Source: Agrostemma githago
Lineage: Eukaryota > Streptophyta > Magnoliopsida > Caryophyllales > Caryophyllaceae
NCBI GenBank assembly: GCA_958450325.1
Contig: OY288262.1
Location: forward strand, 12,621,081 to 12,685,080
Length of the DNA stretch: 64,000 nucleotides
Reading direction: 5' to 3'
Below the pieces are notes generated by a model. The model did not search any database and was not told the DNA's origin. It saw nothing but the letters and a program-made list of their open reading frames with translations. Shown one piece after another: positions 42,946 through 53,207 of the stretch (positions are counted from its first letter, which is position 1; every line of letters starts with the position of its first letter). The position numbers and the translations under genes are program-made.

Positions 42946-45900
42946 TTGAGAAGCGGAACACATTATGACGGTCCGAAGATGCCCGAGGAGTATGTTGTGG
43001 TTGATGAGACCGAGTTGGAGAAGCAAGAGCTAGCCGAAGAAGTGTTGAGTAGGCCACGAATTGAGGCTACTCGATCGAGTAACACCACCTCACTCGGTCG
43101 AGTAGACCCCAAAAAACTTGGCAGTGAGCAGTCCCGTTGTCAACTCGACCGAGTCACACCTGACTCGATCGAGTTGGAGGTCACTCGACCGAGTGGTATC
43201 AGCCCACTCGATCGAGTAGACCCTCCAAAAGGGGTCAGTAGCCACCCAGTGACGCCACTCGATCGAGTGCCTCCAGGTGACTCGACCGAGTGTACTGATA
43301 CTCGACCGAGTCAGCCTGAACTCGATCGAGGGGAAACCGTAACGCCTAATCCCGCTATTTTTCATTCCCAGGTTGCAACTAAGGATGCTAATTCTTCTCA
43401 AGCGTCCCCGTCTCAAGCAAAGGAGCCTGCGATTCCGATCATACTTCCATTTCCCCACCGACAGCGTAAGACAAAGCTCGATCAACAGTTCGGTAAGTTT
43501 ATGGAAGTCGTTAAGAATCTGCAGGTAAGTGTTCCTTTTACCGATTTGATCACTCAAGTTCCTGCTTACGCGAAGTTTATGAAAGAAATACTAACTCGTA
43601 AGCGGTCTTTTAGTGAAACTGAGACAGTTGCTTTCACAGAGGAATGCAGCGCGCTACTACAGAGTCGTACCCCGCCAAAGCTCAAGGATCCAGGGAGTTT
43701 TTCTATCCCTTGTACTATAGGGACATTAGCTATCGATAAAGCCCTGTGTGATCTAGGAGCTAGCGTCAGCGTTATGCCGTATTCTATTTGTCAGAAATTG
43801 AATATGGGTGTTTTGAAATGTACTAATATGACTCTGCAGATGGCTGATCGATCGGTCAAATATCCTTTAGGTGTCTTAGAGGATGTTCCGGTCCAAGTAG
43901 GGAAATTCTTTATTCCCGTAGACTTTGTTGTCTTAGACATGGCTGAGGATGCCATCATACCCATTATCCTCGGTCACCCTTTCCTACACACGGCGGGGGC
44001 GATCATCGATGTCAAGAATGGGAAGCTCACACTCTCCGTAGGAGATGACACCGTGACTTTTAGTCTCGATCAAGCTCTTAAGAAGCCCATGATAGAAGAG
44101 TCTTGCTATAGCATAGATGTCATTGATTTAGAAATAGAAAATTATATTGACGACTATCTTGGCAAGGACCCTTTGGAGAAATTGCTAACATCCGGCGATG
44201 CTGATGCCGAGAAGAAACCATGGAGCGTGGAAGTGGATGAGCTGGAACGAATGCTAAACGGCAAGGAGAGCACTATAGAGAAGGTATACAGTCTCGGCAC
44301 CCCTAAAAAGGAGGTCGAGGTAAGTAAACCTGAACTAAAACCCCTCCCCTCTAATTTGAAATATGCATTTCTAGATGATAAGGGTCTAAACCCCGTAATT
44401 GTCAACGCTGCACTCACAGATAGCCAACTTTCGGAGTTGTTAGTCATCTTACGACGGCATAAGAAGGCTATTGGGTACAGTATTGATGACCTACGGGGTA
44501 TTAGTTCCGAGTTTTGCATGCATCGCATTCACTTAGAGGGAGACCATAGACCATCCATTCAGGGACAACGTAGGTTGAACCCGAACATGCAGGATGTGGT
44601 TAGGAAGGAGGTTATGAAACTCCTAGATGCCGGCATTATCTACCCCATTTCCGACTCTAAATGGGTCAGTCCAGTCCAAGTGGTCCCTAAGATGGGTGGG
44701 ACCACGGTTATCACGAACGAGAGGAATGAACTTATTCCTACTCGATTAGTGACTGGATGGAGGATGTGCATTGACTATCGTAAGCTGAACGTAGCTACTA
44801 GGAAAGACCATTTCCCCCTCCTCTTCATTGACCAGATGCTAGAGCGTCTTGCTTGCCATAAGTACTTCTGCTACTTAGATGGCTACTCGGGATTTTTCCA
44901 AATCCCAATTCACCCAGACGACCAGGAGAAAACAACTTTCACCTGTCCCTACGGCACCTTCGCATACCGAAGGATGCCCTTTGGCCTTTGTAATGCCCCG
45001 GCCACTTTCCAACGTTGCATGATGTCCGTATTTTCGGACCTTATCGAGTCTGTCATGGAAGTCTTCATGGATGATTTCAGTGTATATGGCACTGATTATG
45101 ATGCATGTTTACTTAATCTTACACGGGTCTTGCAACGTTGTGAGGAGACCAATTTGGTCTTAAACTGGGAGAAATGTCACTTCATGGTGACTGAGGGAGT
45201 CGTTTTGGGTCATTTAGTGTCCGAACGCGGCATCCAAGTGGATAAAGCGAAGGTCGAGGTGATTGAGCAATTACCATACCCCGTTAATGTTAAGGGTGTG
45301 CGGAGTTTTCTTGGTCACGCGGGTTTTTACCGCCGTTTCATCCAAGATTTCGCCAAGATTGCCAAGCCCTTGACTCAGCTGCTCCTCAAAGATGCCCCGT
45401 TCGTCTTTACTGACGAGTGTGCTCGAGCTTTTGACAGGATTAAGCAGGCTCTCATTTCCGCACCTATTATCCGAACTCCCGATTGGGATTTGCCTTTCGA
45501 GGTTATGTGCGATGCTAGCGATTATGCTGTAGGAGCCGTGCTCGGGCAAAGGAAAGACAAGGCTTTACATGCGATCTACTATGCTAGTCGGACGTTAGAT
45601 ATGGCGCAGATCAATTATGCTACCACGGAGAAGGAGTTATTAGCCATCATCTATGCTCTAGACAAGTTTCGGGCCTATCTCATTGACTCGAAGGTGATAG
45701 TATATACAGATCATGCGGCCTTGAAGTACCTTCTAGCGAAGAAGGAGGCCAAACCGAGACTTATTAGATGGATCCTATTACTGCAGGAGTTTGACTTAAA
45801 GATCCGTGATATGTCCGGGGCCGAGAATGTCGTAGCCGATCACCTATCCCGGCTAAGATATGATGGTGGGGATCTCGCTCCAATTGACGATTCATTCCCC

Positions 45901-47229
45901 GACGACCATTTGCTCGCTATTACCATGGACACTCCATGGTTTGCTGATTATGCCAACTTCCTAGTTGGAGGTACTCTACCTCCCGACCTTCAGTATCAGC
46001 AGAAGAAGCGATTTCTACATGATGTGAAGAGGTATTTCTGGGATGACCCGTATCTCTTCCGAGAATGTGCAGATGGTTTATTTAGGAGATGTATTCCCGA
46101 GAGTGAGGTACATTCTATCCTCACTAGATGCCATTCCTCTCCTTATGGTGGACATCATGGTCCTTCGAAGACCTTCGCAAAGGTAATGCAATCGGGTTTT
46201 TATTGGCCCACCATTCTCAGGGATGCCACCACCTTTATCCGTTCCTGCGATGCATGCCAACGAACGGGAAATATTTCTCGGCGACACGAAATGCCTCAAA
46301 CCGGGATTCTTGAAGTAGAACTATTTGATGTTTGGGGTATAGACTATCAAGGACCGTTCCCTTCTTCTTATGGGAATCGATATATTTTGGTCGCCGTAGA
46401 TTATGTTTCTAAGTGGGTGGAAGCCATCGCTTCACCTACTAACGATGCTAACGTGGTGATCCGGCTCTTTAAGAAGACAATATTCCCGCGTTTTGGGGTC
46501 CCACGGGCTATTATTAGTTATGGCGGTTCACATTTTCATGAACGCCAACTCACTAAGATACTGAAGAAATACGGTGTTCACCACCGTACCGGGCTAGCTT
46601 ACCATCCACAAACTAGTGGACAAGTCGAGATCTCGAACCGCGAGATTAAGTCTATTCTCGAGAAGGTTGTCCATACTTCGAGAAAAGATTGGAGTTCGAA
46701 GCTCGACGATTCCCTTTGGGCTTACCGGACCGCATTCAAGACTCCTATCGGGACATCCTCGTATAGGCTTGTTTATGGCAAGGCTTGCCATCTACCCGTC
46801 GAGCTCGAGTTTAAGGCTATGTGGGCCTTAAAGGAGCTCAATCTCGATCCGAAGCTAGCCGGAGAGAAGCGCCTCATGCAATTGAACGAATTAGATGAAT
46901 TCTGTCTCCATGCTTACGATAACGCGAGAATTTATAAGGAGCGGACTAAAAGATGGCATGATAAGCGCATTATCCCCCGAGAGTTTCATGTCGGCGATAA
47001 GGTACTTTTATTTAATTCCCGACTTAGACTCTTTCCCGGGAAACTTAAATCCCGATGGTCTGGACCGTTCACGGTGACTGAAGTGAATAAATTCAGGTCG
47101 GTTACACTCACTACCGACAAAGGCGAAATATTCAAGGTGAACGGTCAACGCCTCAAGCTCTATCACGAAGGTGCATACGTTGGTGTCATAGAGGCCATGG
47201 ACCTCAACGACACTCTCGATTCCACCTAA
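42946..47229 (+). CDS. Athila protease-RT-RNase H-integrase polyprotein (1,427 codons open)
   Basis: Residues 1-150 are a linker containing ten ACTCG-RY-CGAGT dyads at DNA level. Protease DLGAS starts at residue 269. RT has the first Asp at 645 (FCYLDGYSGF) and FMDD at 707-710. RNase H has CDAS (Asp 856) and TDH (Asp 922). The integrase zinc finger has His 1063/1071 and Cys 1101/1104; the core has Asp 1133 and Glu 1228, but residue 1192 is Tyr (SYGGSHF, nt 46,519-46,521) where the second catalytic Asp belongs. The tail ends at 47,229. No stop or frameshift is present, so this is the best-kept coding region in the window, yet integration should fail. In life the frame would be continuous with gag, so the real start lies upstream. 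Confidence 0.93.
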   Translation: MRSGTHYDGPKMPEEYVVVDETELEKQELAEEVLSRPRIEATRSSNTTSLGRVDPKKLGSEQSRCQLDRVTPDSIELEVTRPSGISPLDRVDPPKGVSSHPVTPLDRVPPGDSTECTDTRPSQPELDRGETVTPNPAIFHSQVATKDANSSQASPSQAKEPAIPIILPFPHRQRKTKLDQQFGKFMEVVKNLQVSVPFTDLITQVPAYAKFMKEILTRKRSFSETETVAFTEECSALLQSRTPPKLKDPGSFSIPCTIGTLAIDKALCDLGASVSVMPYSICQKLNMGVLKCTNMTLQMADRSVKYPLGVLEDVPVQVGKFFIPVDFVVLDMAEDAIIPIILGHPFLHTAGAIIDVKNGKLTLSVGDDTVTFSLDQALKKPMIEESCYSIDVIDLEIENYIDDYLGKDPLEKLLTSGDADAEKKPWSVEVDELERMLNGKESTIEKVYSLGTPKKEVEVSKPELKPLPSNLKYAFLDDKGLNPVIVNAALTDSQLSELLVILRRHKKAIGYSIDDLRGISSEFCMHRIHLEGDHRPSIQGQRRLNPNMQDVVRKEVMKLLDAGIIYPISDSKWVSPVQVVPKMGGTTVITNERNELIPTRLVTGWRMCIDYRKLNVATRKDHFPLLFIDQMLERLACHKYFCYLDGYSGFFQIPIHPDDQEKTTFTCPYGTFAYRRMPFGLCNAPATFQRCMMSVFSDLIESVMEVFMDDFSVYGTDYDACLLNLTRVLQRCEETNLVLNWEKCHFMVTEGVVLGHLVSERGIQVDKAKVEVIEQLPYPVNVKGVRSFLGHAGFYRRFIQDFAKIAKPLTQLLLKDAPFVFTDECARAFDRIKQALISAPIIRTPDWDLPFEVMCDASDYAVGAVLGQRKDKALHAIYYASRTLDMAQINYATTEKELLAIIYALDKFRAYLIDSKVIVYTDHAALKYLLAKKEAKPRLIRWILLLQEFDLKIRDMSGAENVVADHLSRLRYDGGDLAPIDDSFPDDHLLAITMDTPWFADYANFLVGGTLPPDLQYQQKKRFLHDVKRYFWDDPYLFRECADGLFRRCIPESEVHSILTRCHSSPYGGHHGPSKTFAKVMQSGFYWPTILRDATTFIRSCDACQRTGNISRRHEMPQTGILEVELFDVWGIDYQGPFPSSYGNRYILVAVDYVSKWVEAIASPTNDANVVIRLFKKTIFPRFGVPRAIISYGGSHFHERQLTKILKKYGVHHRTGLAYHPQTSGQVEISNREIKSILEKVVHTSRKDWSSKLDDSLWAYRTAFKTPIGTSSYRLVYGKACHLPVELEFKAMWALKELNLDPKLAGEKRLMQLNELDEFCLHAYDNARIYKERTKRWHDKRIIPREFHVGDKVLLFNSRLRLFPGKLKSRWSGPFTVTEVNKFRSVTLTTDKGEIFKVNGQRLKLYHEGAYVGVIEAMDLNDTLDST
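43066..43332 (+). repeat. Ten ACTCG-RY-CGAGT dyads inside the Athila gag-PR linker
   Basis: Dyads with half-sites ACTCG/CGAGT occur near 43,069, 43,092, 43,142, 43,161, 43,182, 43,205, 43,257, 43,279, 43,299 and 43,319. They fall in all three codon phases, read as TRSS, PLDRV or DSIEL, so the DNA or RNA motif rather than the peptide is what repeats. Confidence 0.85.
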
Positions 47230-48106
47230 TCAAATTGAGGTAAACCGGTTGAGCGGGACCGTAAAAACCAGCGCTAACCGGGAGGCAACCCGGCACCACT
47301 TGTATAAATTTGTAATTTCCCTTTCCGTATTTTTTTTTATTTTTATTTTTATTTTTATTTTTTAGCTTGGTAGCTCTAATTGGGAGTTAGTATTATTTAT
47401 CGAGTGACGATGAGGGAATTTTACGGTTTAATTGATTTAATTTCAGGATTTGGAAGCAATTTAATAGGAAAAAGGCGAGGTGTAGCAGGTGCAGTGGTCA
47501 CTCGACCGAGTGGCCCTTGCACTCGGTCGAGTGCACTTACGGAGTAGCTACTGCCCAGTTTCGAAGGGTTCACTAGATCAAGTGGCTCTTGCACTCGGTC
47601 GAGTGCCCCTGAACCGGGTCCAACTTCGGTTTTTCGTCCTCCTTTAATTGTTTCCTACTCTTTTTTCAAATCAGTTTTCTACATTCAACCCCCCCCCCCC
47701 TCATATTACCTAAGAACCCTAACCCCCAATTCACCCAAATCACTCTTATTTCATCAATTCCTCACCAAATCTCACGATTTTTGCTTCTAAATTGCAATTA
47801 GGAGTGTTTCTTTGTGTTTCTTGGTGTCGATTTCTGAAATTTTCGTCCTTTTCTCCCCTATTCTCGTCCAAACCGTCACCCTTGAGGTATATTACGGGAT
47901 TTTTGATTTCCTTGCTTCTTTTCTTGATTTTATAGTTTAATTTCATCCTTAGTTATATACTAATCCCATTGCATGCTTGATTTTGGGTCGATTTCACCAC
48001 TTTGTGCTCAAAAATCGATTTTTGTGTATAGGGTCTGATTTTGACCGAGATGTTCTGTTTTTTGTGGGATTTTTGTATAATTCGGTTTTGTTATTATGCT
48101 ATAGTC
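47230..48106 (+). other. Athila spacer between pol and the env-like ORF
   Basis: No gene. It contains four more dyads: CACTCGACCGAGTG at 47,499, CACTCGGTCGAGTG at 47,520, a degenerate CACTAGATCAAGTG at 47,571, and CACTCGGTCGAGTG at 47,592. A C10 run is near 47,690. GAGGTATATT at 47,884 resembles a splice donor and TTATTATGCTATAG before 48,105 an acceptor, which would join just upstream of the ORF3 start; this is weak evidence. Confidence 0.6.
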
Positions 48107-49615
48107 ATGGCAGGAAGAAGGAATCCACCCCGAAACAACAACAGGAACAGGAATGCAAGGCAGCCTGCTATTCAGCCTGTGCCAGGTTATGAAGAAATTA
48201 CTTGCAGGGACGAGGCCCAGAGAGCTCGTTTAGTTACCTTGATACCTACGACGATGGAGGCTACCCGGTGCTGCTCGTCACAATTCGCAATCGAGCTTGG
48301 TTTGAACGAGCAATTATTGCATCTCTTGTCCATGACCGGATTCGGTGGCTTATGGACACTACGTGAGTTATCTTACCGAGTACTCACTTTAGAATTTTTA
48401 AGTTCATTTGAATTTGATAGACAAGAGAGTATGATTTCTTTTCGATTGAACAATGAGGAGCAATCCATCTACCTTAGTGAATTGTCCGAGTGTCTTAGGC
48501 TTACCTCTAACCAGGCTGAAGACATCCTAGACATACCCGAGAGTTCGAAAGCACCTCCCTACTTTAAGTTATTTTCGGGTCGTGGTGCAACTGTCACCAC
48601 TATGGCGCTCAACGCCATCCCACACCCTACTATCTGCCTCTTCTTGCGGATTTTGAGTCATGTGGTTTTTCCACGCTCCGACATGAGTAAACTTCACTCA
48701 TTGGAGGTGTTGATTTTAGGACACTGCCTAAACCCCTTTGGGCAATCCCTGAAGGCGTTTAGTGCACCGGGTATGATCTGTGTCGGAATCCAGCGCCAGA
48801 TCAGTGGATCTGGACCGATCGATTGTGGAGCCATTGTCACCGCGCTAGCAAAGCGCTTTATTAGGGGTTTTGGGGAGTCAGTCACTTTTGAGAGTCTCAC
48901 CGACCGCGTCCCTTTGCTGGACCGTGGCTACCTCTTCTCCACTTTGAAGTGGATTCGGGGCAATCCCCCGGAATTTTCGTGGCGCGTCCGAGACAAGGTT
49001 TGGATGAAAATCCCAGTTATCGAAGGGACGATCCTACCCCCACTACTTGCATTACCACCCACTCCCGCAGGCGAGGACACACCCGACCCACCGAGCTACC
49101 TCATTCCCGAGGAGCTCTTCATTTTTGAGGAGGGTACCCAACCCCCTCGACGTAGGGTTCGTGTAGAGACCGTACCCGATGAGACCGAGCCCCCCAGGGC
49201 CACACACACACACACCCCGACCTTCCCGTTCCAGACTCCGGGTGCCGAGTTTCCGCACCCGTATCCATTTATGTATGATCCAGTTTATGAGCACCAGAGA
49301 CGGGTACACGAGGGGATTAATCAGAGCATCGTCAACCGCGAGATCCACGAGTACATGCTTACTCAAGGCATCTCGGCGCCTCAGCACCCGTCCTACTAGA
49401 GAGGTCCGGGAGATACTACTGGTATTTTCCACGATTATGGGGTTGATCCAGCTGCTTGGGGTCCGGACTACGGGCACACCTACGGCGGCCTAGGAGCACA
49501 GTGGTTGAGAGACTTGCGACAGTCGGGTCAGCAAGGTGGTGCTAGCGGCTCAGGCCAGGGCGATACTGGAGCCGGTCCATCTGGGACCGGTGGAGACGAT
49601 GAGATGGCTGATTAG
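48107..49615 (+). pseudogene. Athila ORF3 (env-like position), broken by a stop
   Basis: The likely start is ATG 48,107 (MAGRRNPPRNNN), since the earlier in-frame ATG at 48,041 adds only a hydrophobic stretch in untranslated-looking DNA. The frame is open to a TAG at 49,397-49,399, and the same frame stays open to the TAG at 49,613, so about 70 C-terminal residues are cut off. The N-terminus is basic, the middle globular, and the C-terminal part Pro- and Thr-rich. I see no signal peptide or clear membrane segment, so the env label rests on position only. Related proteins are known from Arabidopsis Athila elements; their role is unknown. Confidence 0.8.
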
Positions 49616-51298
49616 CCGGTTTGGGGGAGCTACCATTGTATATACGGTACTTTCTTTCCTTTTTATTTCTGTTTTTATTGCTTTCTTAGATTTTTTCTTC
49701 CCCTCGAGTTGTCCTTAGGATTGGCTGTGGATTTGTTTGTCTTATATGCTGTAAAGGCACATTGAGGACACTGTGACATTTAGGTTTGGAGGAGAATTTG
49801 TGTGCTTTCAAAATTTTTAAAAAAAATCCAAAAAAAAAAAATTTGAAAAATCAGAAAAATACAAAAAGATTTTATTTTTTGTGTGCTTTGTGTCTGTCAT
49901 GTGTCCGGTGTGAAACATGCAAAACGGCGATGATGACATTGCATTTTACATGACTTCTCCTAATTGACAGCTAAATTCGTACCTGAATGCATGTAATACT
50001 TGAGATGAGATGATTTTGATATGATTGCCTATTGAACCGTTAATTGCCAAATGAGTAAATTTGACCATTTTGTCGGCAAACCACAAAAATTCTAAGGAAT
50101 TAGAGCTTCCTAGGCCAGTAACATCTATAACTGGTCTCATTTATATTTAGGAATTGAGTGGTTTCTCCTTATGGGATGTGTAACATATATTTGCTTAAAT
50201 ATGACGTCTGTCTCTTGATATTGAATACGTGTTTGGTTTGAGGAGGAGGTACATGAGGAAAGGCATTTCTGTTTTTGACGAGCTCCACATAGCCAAAATG
50301 ACCCATTTTTACTACCTTGTAGATTTAGGTTATTTTTCCTTTGTTTAGCCCGTTTCAGCTGTTGTAAGCCAGTTTTCATGATATTTATATCAATTAGCTA
50401 CAACCCAGAACAGCCTACCTTACCAGGACAGTCGTAGTGAGCTTAATTGAGAATTATTCCACTACTCGGTCATAATTTGGATTTCTATACCTTTTGGATC
50501 TTAGTGGGTAATATTGTTACGTGACTCTGTATTCGCCTTCCCCTTGTCTGAATTGGAAAAAAATATAGAAGCATGAAAAAGAAAGAAAGAAAGAAAATGA
50601 AAAAAAATGGAATTAGAAAAAGAAAAGAAAAAAACATATATGCTTCTTATAATATTTCGGGGAACGGTCGAGATTTTGTAACTAGAATTGAATTATAATT
50701 AGGAGGATGACAAAATTCCCTCTTATGCTCTTTTGAGTTTTATCTCTAGTTAGTGGTCAGAATTCATAGTTGAGGTTTTTGGATGGATAGTTTTTATTGT
50801 GTAGCTGCGACTACTGGTCCTAGCCCCACATTTCCATACGTGCTTTAGGCACAATCCATTTTATTCCCTCACATATAAGCCACCCTTTGTAAGTCCTTGG
50901 CATGTACTATGGTCCTGATTGGTGGAACACGTATTTAATTGGGGAGATTGATTTCATATTCGATTGCATGCATATTTCATATGTCGAGTGAGTGTCTTTA
51001 TTCTTTCCTATCTTCACATATATACTTACCCGTACTTATGAGTGTCGAGCGACAACCGTAAGGAAGTCCGACATTATTGGTCTCGCAAGATTGAAAGTTT
51101 GGCAGGCAATTTGATTATGGCATGATTATTGATCTCGTTGCATTCTTGAGCATTATGTGTTTTCTCGTCGGTCTTAGTTGATTTTAGGAGGATGATTGTA
51201 ATTCAGCTCTGAGTTGTGTTTCACATCACTTGTCCTCATTTGTATATATTTTAGTTGTTTGCTTGAGGACAAGCAAAGGTTTGGTTTGACCGACTTGG
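49616..51298 (+). other. Athila 3' untranslated region
   Basis: No gene. It includes TTGAGGACACTG...GGTTTGGAGGAG near 49,760-49,795, which resembles the internal purine tract of NA1 and NA2; a purine-rich block near 50,570-50,640; and GAGGACAAGCAAAGG at about 51,265, where a terminal polypurine tract would be expected to follow but does not. Confidence 0.65.
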
Positions 51299-52654
51299 TG
51301 ATCAACGCATTTTATATCGTATTTTATTGTCCCCCGACAACCGTTTTTGAGCTTTTCTTCTTCCATATTTAATTGATTAATGTCGATTTCTATTAGAAAG
51401 TCGATACTGTCGGTCCTCGTGCTATTTTGTAGGTTAAGTGCAATTTTGAGCATATTTTGGAATAATAACCCGGATAGCCGAGACGAGGACGGAAGACGAG
51501 GAAGAATACGAAAAGCCGAGAAGTAAAGGAATAACTCGATCAAGAGCTCAGCAGCATCCACTCGATCGAGTGGCGTAGAGCACTCGATCGAGTGCCATAT
51601 ATCCAGAGTCAACCTGAAGCATTCACGCATCCACTCGATCGAGTGCACGCATGTACTCGATCGAGTGCCTTGCATTCAGGCCGCGGATTGGATTTTTCTT
51701 TTAATTAGAATTATGGGCCTGTTTGTAAGTCCAACTGATTTCTTTTAAATCAGTTGAAAGAGGATTGTCAGACTACTTATCATTCTATTATTTTACACAC
51801 TTTACGTTACATTAGTTTAGAGAGAAGACTACGTTCATTCCGTCTTTCTTCGCAAGATTCATCGTACTCCGTTCTTCCTTTTTCAGATCTGAATTTGTTT
51901 GGTATCGCTACTTTAATTTTAATTTTAATTTCAATTTCAATTCTCTAGTTTTTAATTCTTGTCTTAATCTCTAGTTTAATTCTTGTCTTAATTCGTTCTT
52001 AGTTTTCGTAGTTATCTGATTTTAGTCTCGTAGTTTAATTAATCCGCATTCACCATGATTAATTGCAATTCATATTTCGTTAGTTTAATTATAATCCTCA
52101 TGAGTAGCTAATTTTTATCTAGGGTTTAAGGGGATCGATGGGTGTTAATTGGGTTATAGAAAATTGACCTGTCTCTAATTATATGAACTGTCGCCTGAAT
52201 GTTGTTTTTAATTCTGATTGATTAATTACTGGCCAGGATTAATTAGTTAGTATCACAATTAGGACTTTCCGCCGACCGGGTTAAGGACTAATTAGGTCAC
52301 GACATTTTGGGTAGACTAGCTTAATTCTAGCGACCGCAGGTTAAGTTTAGTTCTAAAGTTTGTAGTAGTACCGACCGGACCTACACCTTAGACAGTTCGA
52401 TTATTGACTCCGTGACCCGATTGACATTCATTGTGAACCTGAGACCCTAGACCTTTTTATTATTGATTTACCTTATAGCAATTAGTTGTTAGTCCACTCA
52501 AACAAACCGAAAAACAGTGACCCGCAATCTTTAGTCTAGACCTTAGAGCAAGTAATTGAGTCCCGTCTCCTGGTGGTTCGACCCCTACTTCACTATCTAC
52601 ATTAGTTAGTGGACCTTAGGGTATCTTTGATTAGGGATACGACTACCCCTATCA
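51299..52654 (+). repeat. 3' LTR of Athila
   Basis: 1,356 bp without the inverted copy, representing the normal LTR. All four dyads are intact (near 51,559, 51,581, 51,632 and 51,655). No polypurine tract precedes it: the preceding bases are GACCGACTTGG, identical to the target DNA left of the 5' LTR. Confidence 0.9.
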
Positions 52655-53207
52655 CTTGGTCCTCGGGATAGACTACCCGAGCACGTACGGGCTCGGATCG
52701 GATCGGTGCAGGGGACGGAGAAACCGAAGTCGAAGAAGCGGGTTCGAGCAAAGGAAGTTCCACTTGTGATTAGGGAACGTTCGCCCCCACCTCGTCGGCC
52801 TCGGGATCCGCGTGACCCGAAAGATAAGGGGAAGGGAAAAATGTACGAGTAGTCTCCTAAATTTTATTATTTAAGTATTACTACTATTTTTTGTGATTTT
52901 TGTGTGATTTATTTTTGCGTGAGGCATTTTTCTTGAAATAATAAAAGACATATTAGTGAAAACCATTCCTGTCTTTTCGTTATTGCAGTGGTTGTACCCT
53001 TTTGAGGGGCTACCTACGTATCAACGATTAGTGGAATCAAACCAACCATAGTTCAGACATAGATTTTGCAATTTTTCGAAATACATCAAGACTATTAGTT
53101 CGAGATGTGCAACAGTAGGATAAGTAATCCTAACTCATTGACTTGTTTAATTTTTTGAAAATCTTATAAAAAAGATAAAACTTTTAGCAAATGACATTGA
53201 GATAAGG

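Larger units (their letters stand above)
39039..52654 (+). mobile_element. Athila Ty3/gypsy retrotransposon with env-like ORF
   Basis: LTRs start TGATCAACGC and end CCCCTGTCA or CCCCTATCA. A CTTGG duplication (39,034-39,038 and 52,655-52,659) flanks it, and the uninterrupted target can be read in Tat copy A near 4,736-4,746. It has a primer site similar to tRNA-Asp, gag, a long protease-to-integrase frame, and a third ORF of the Athila type. The 5' LTR (2,209 bp) is larger than the 3' LTR (1,356 bp) because it contains a giant inverted repeat. gag is interrupted and one integrase catalytic Asp is lost, so the copy is not autonomous. Confidence 0.93.
37488..52852 (+). pseudogene. Tat antisense ORF (aORF), copy B, split by the Athila insertion
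   Basis: Exon 1 runs 37,488-38,128, from ATG (MGIDRLVGMLQDWSRFF) through YWDDTYHVFRFPRGE. One G is missing near 38,050, shifting the frame just before the exon end. After the intron (38,129-38,310), exon 2 starts LWLFERLSILDP and has a TGA near 38,434 where copy A has a TAG. It then stays open to 39,038, where the Athila element interrupts. The frame resumes at 52,655 and stops at 52,850-52,852 after a very basic Arg/Pro/Lys tail. The full length would be roughly 500 residues. It is convergent with pol. The protein has no enzymatic motif I know; weak likeness to plant mobile domain/DUF7745 proteins is an inference. Confidence 0.82.
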
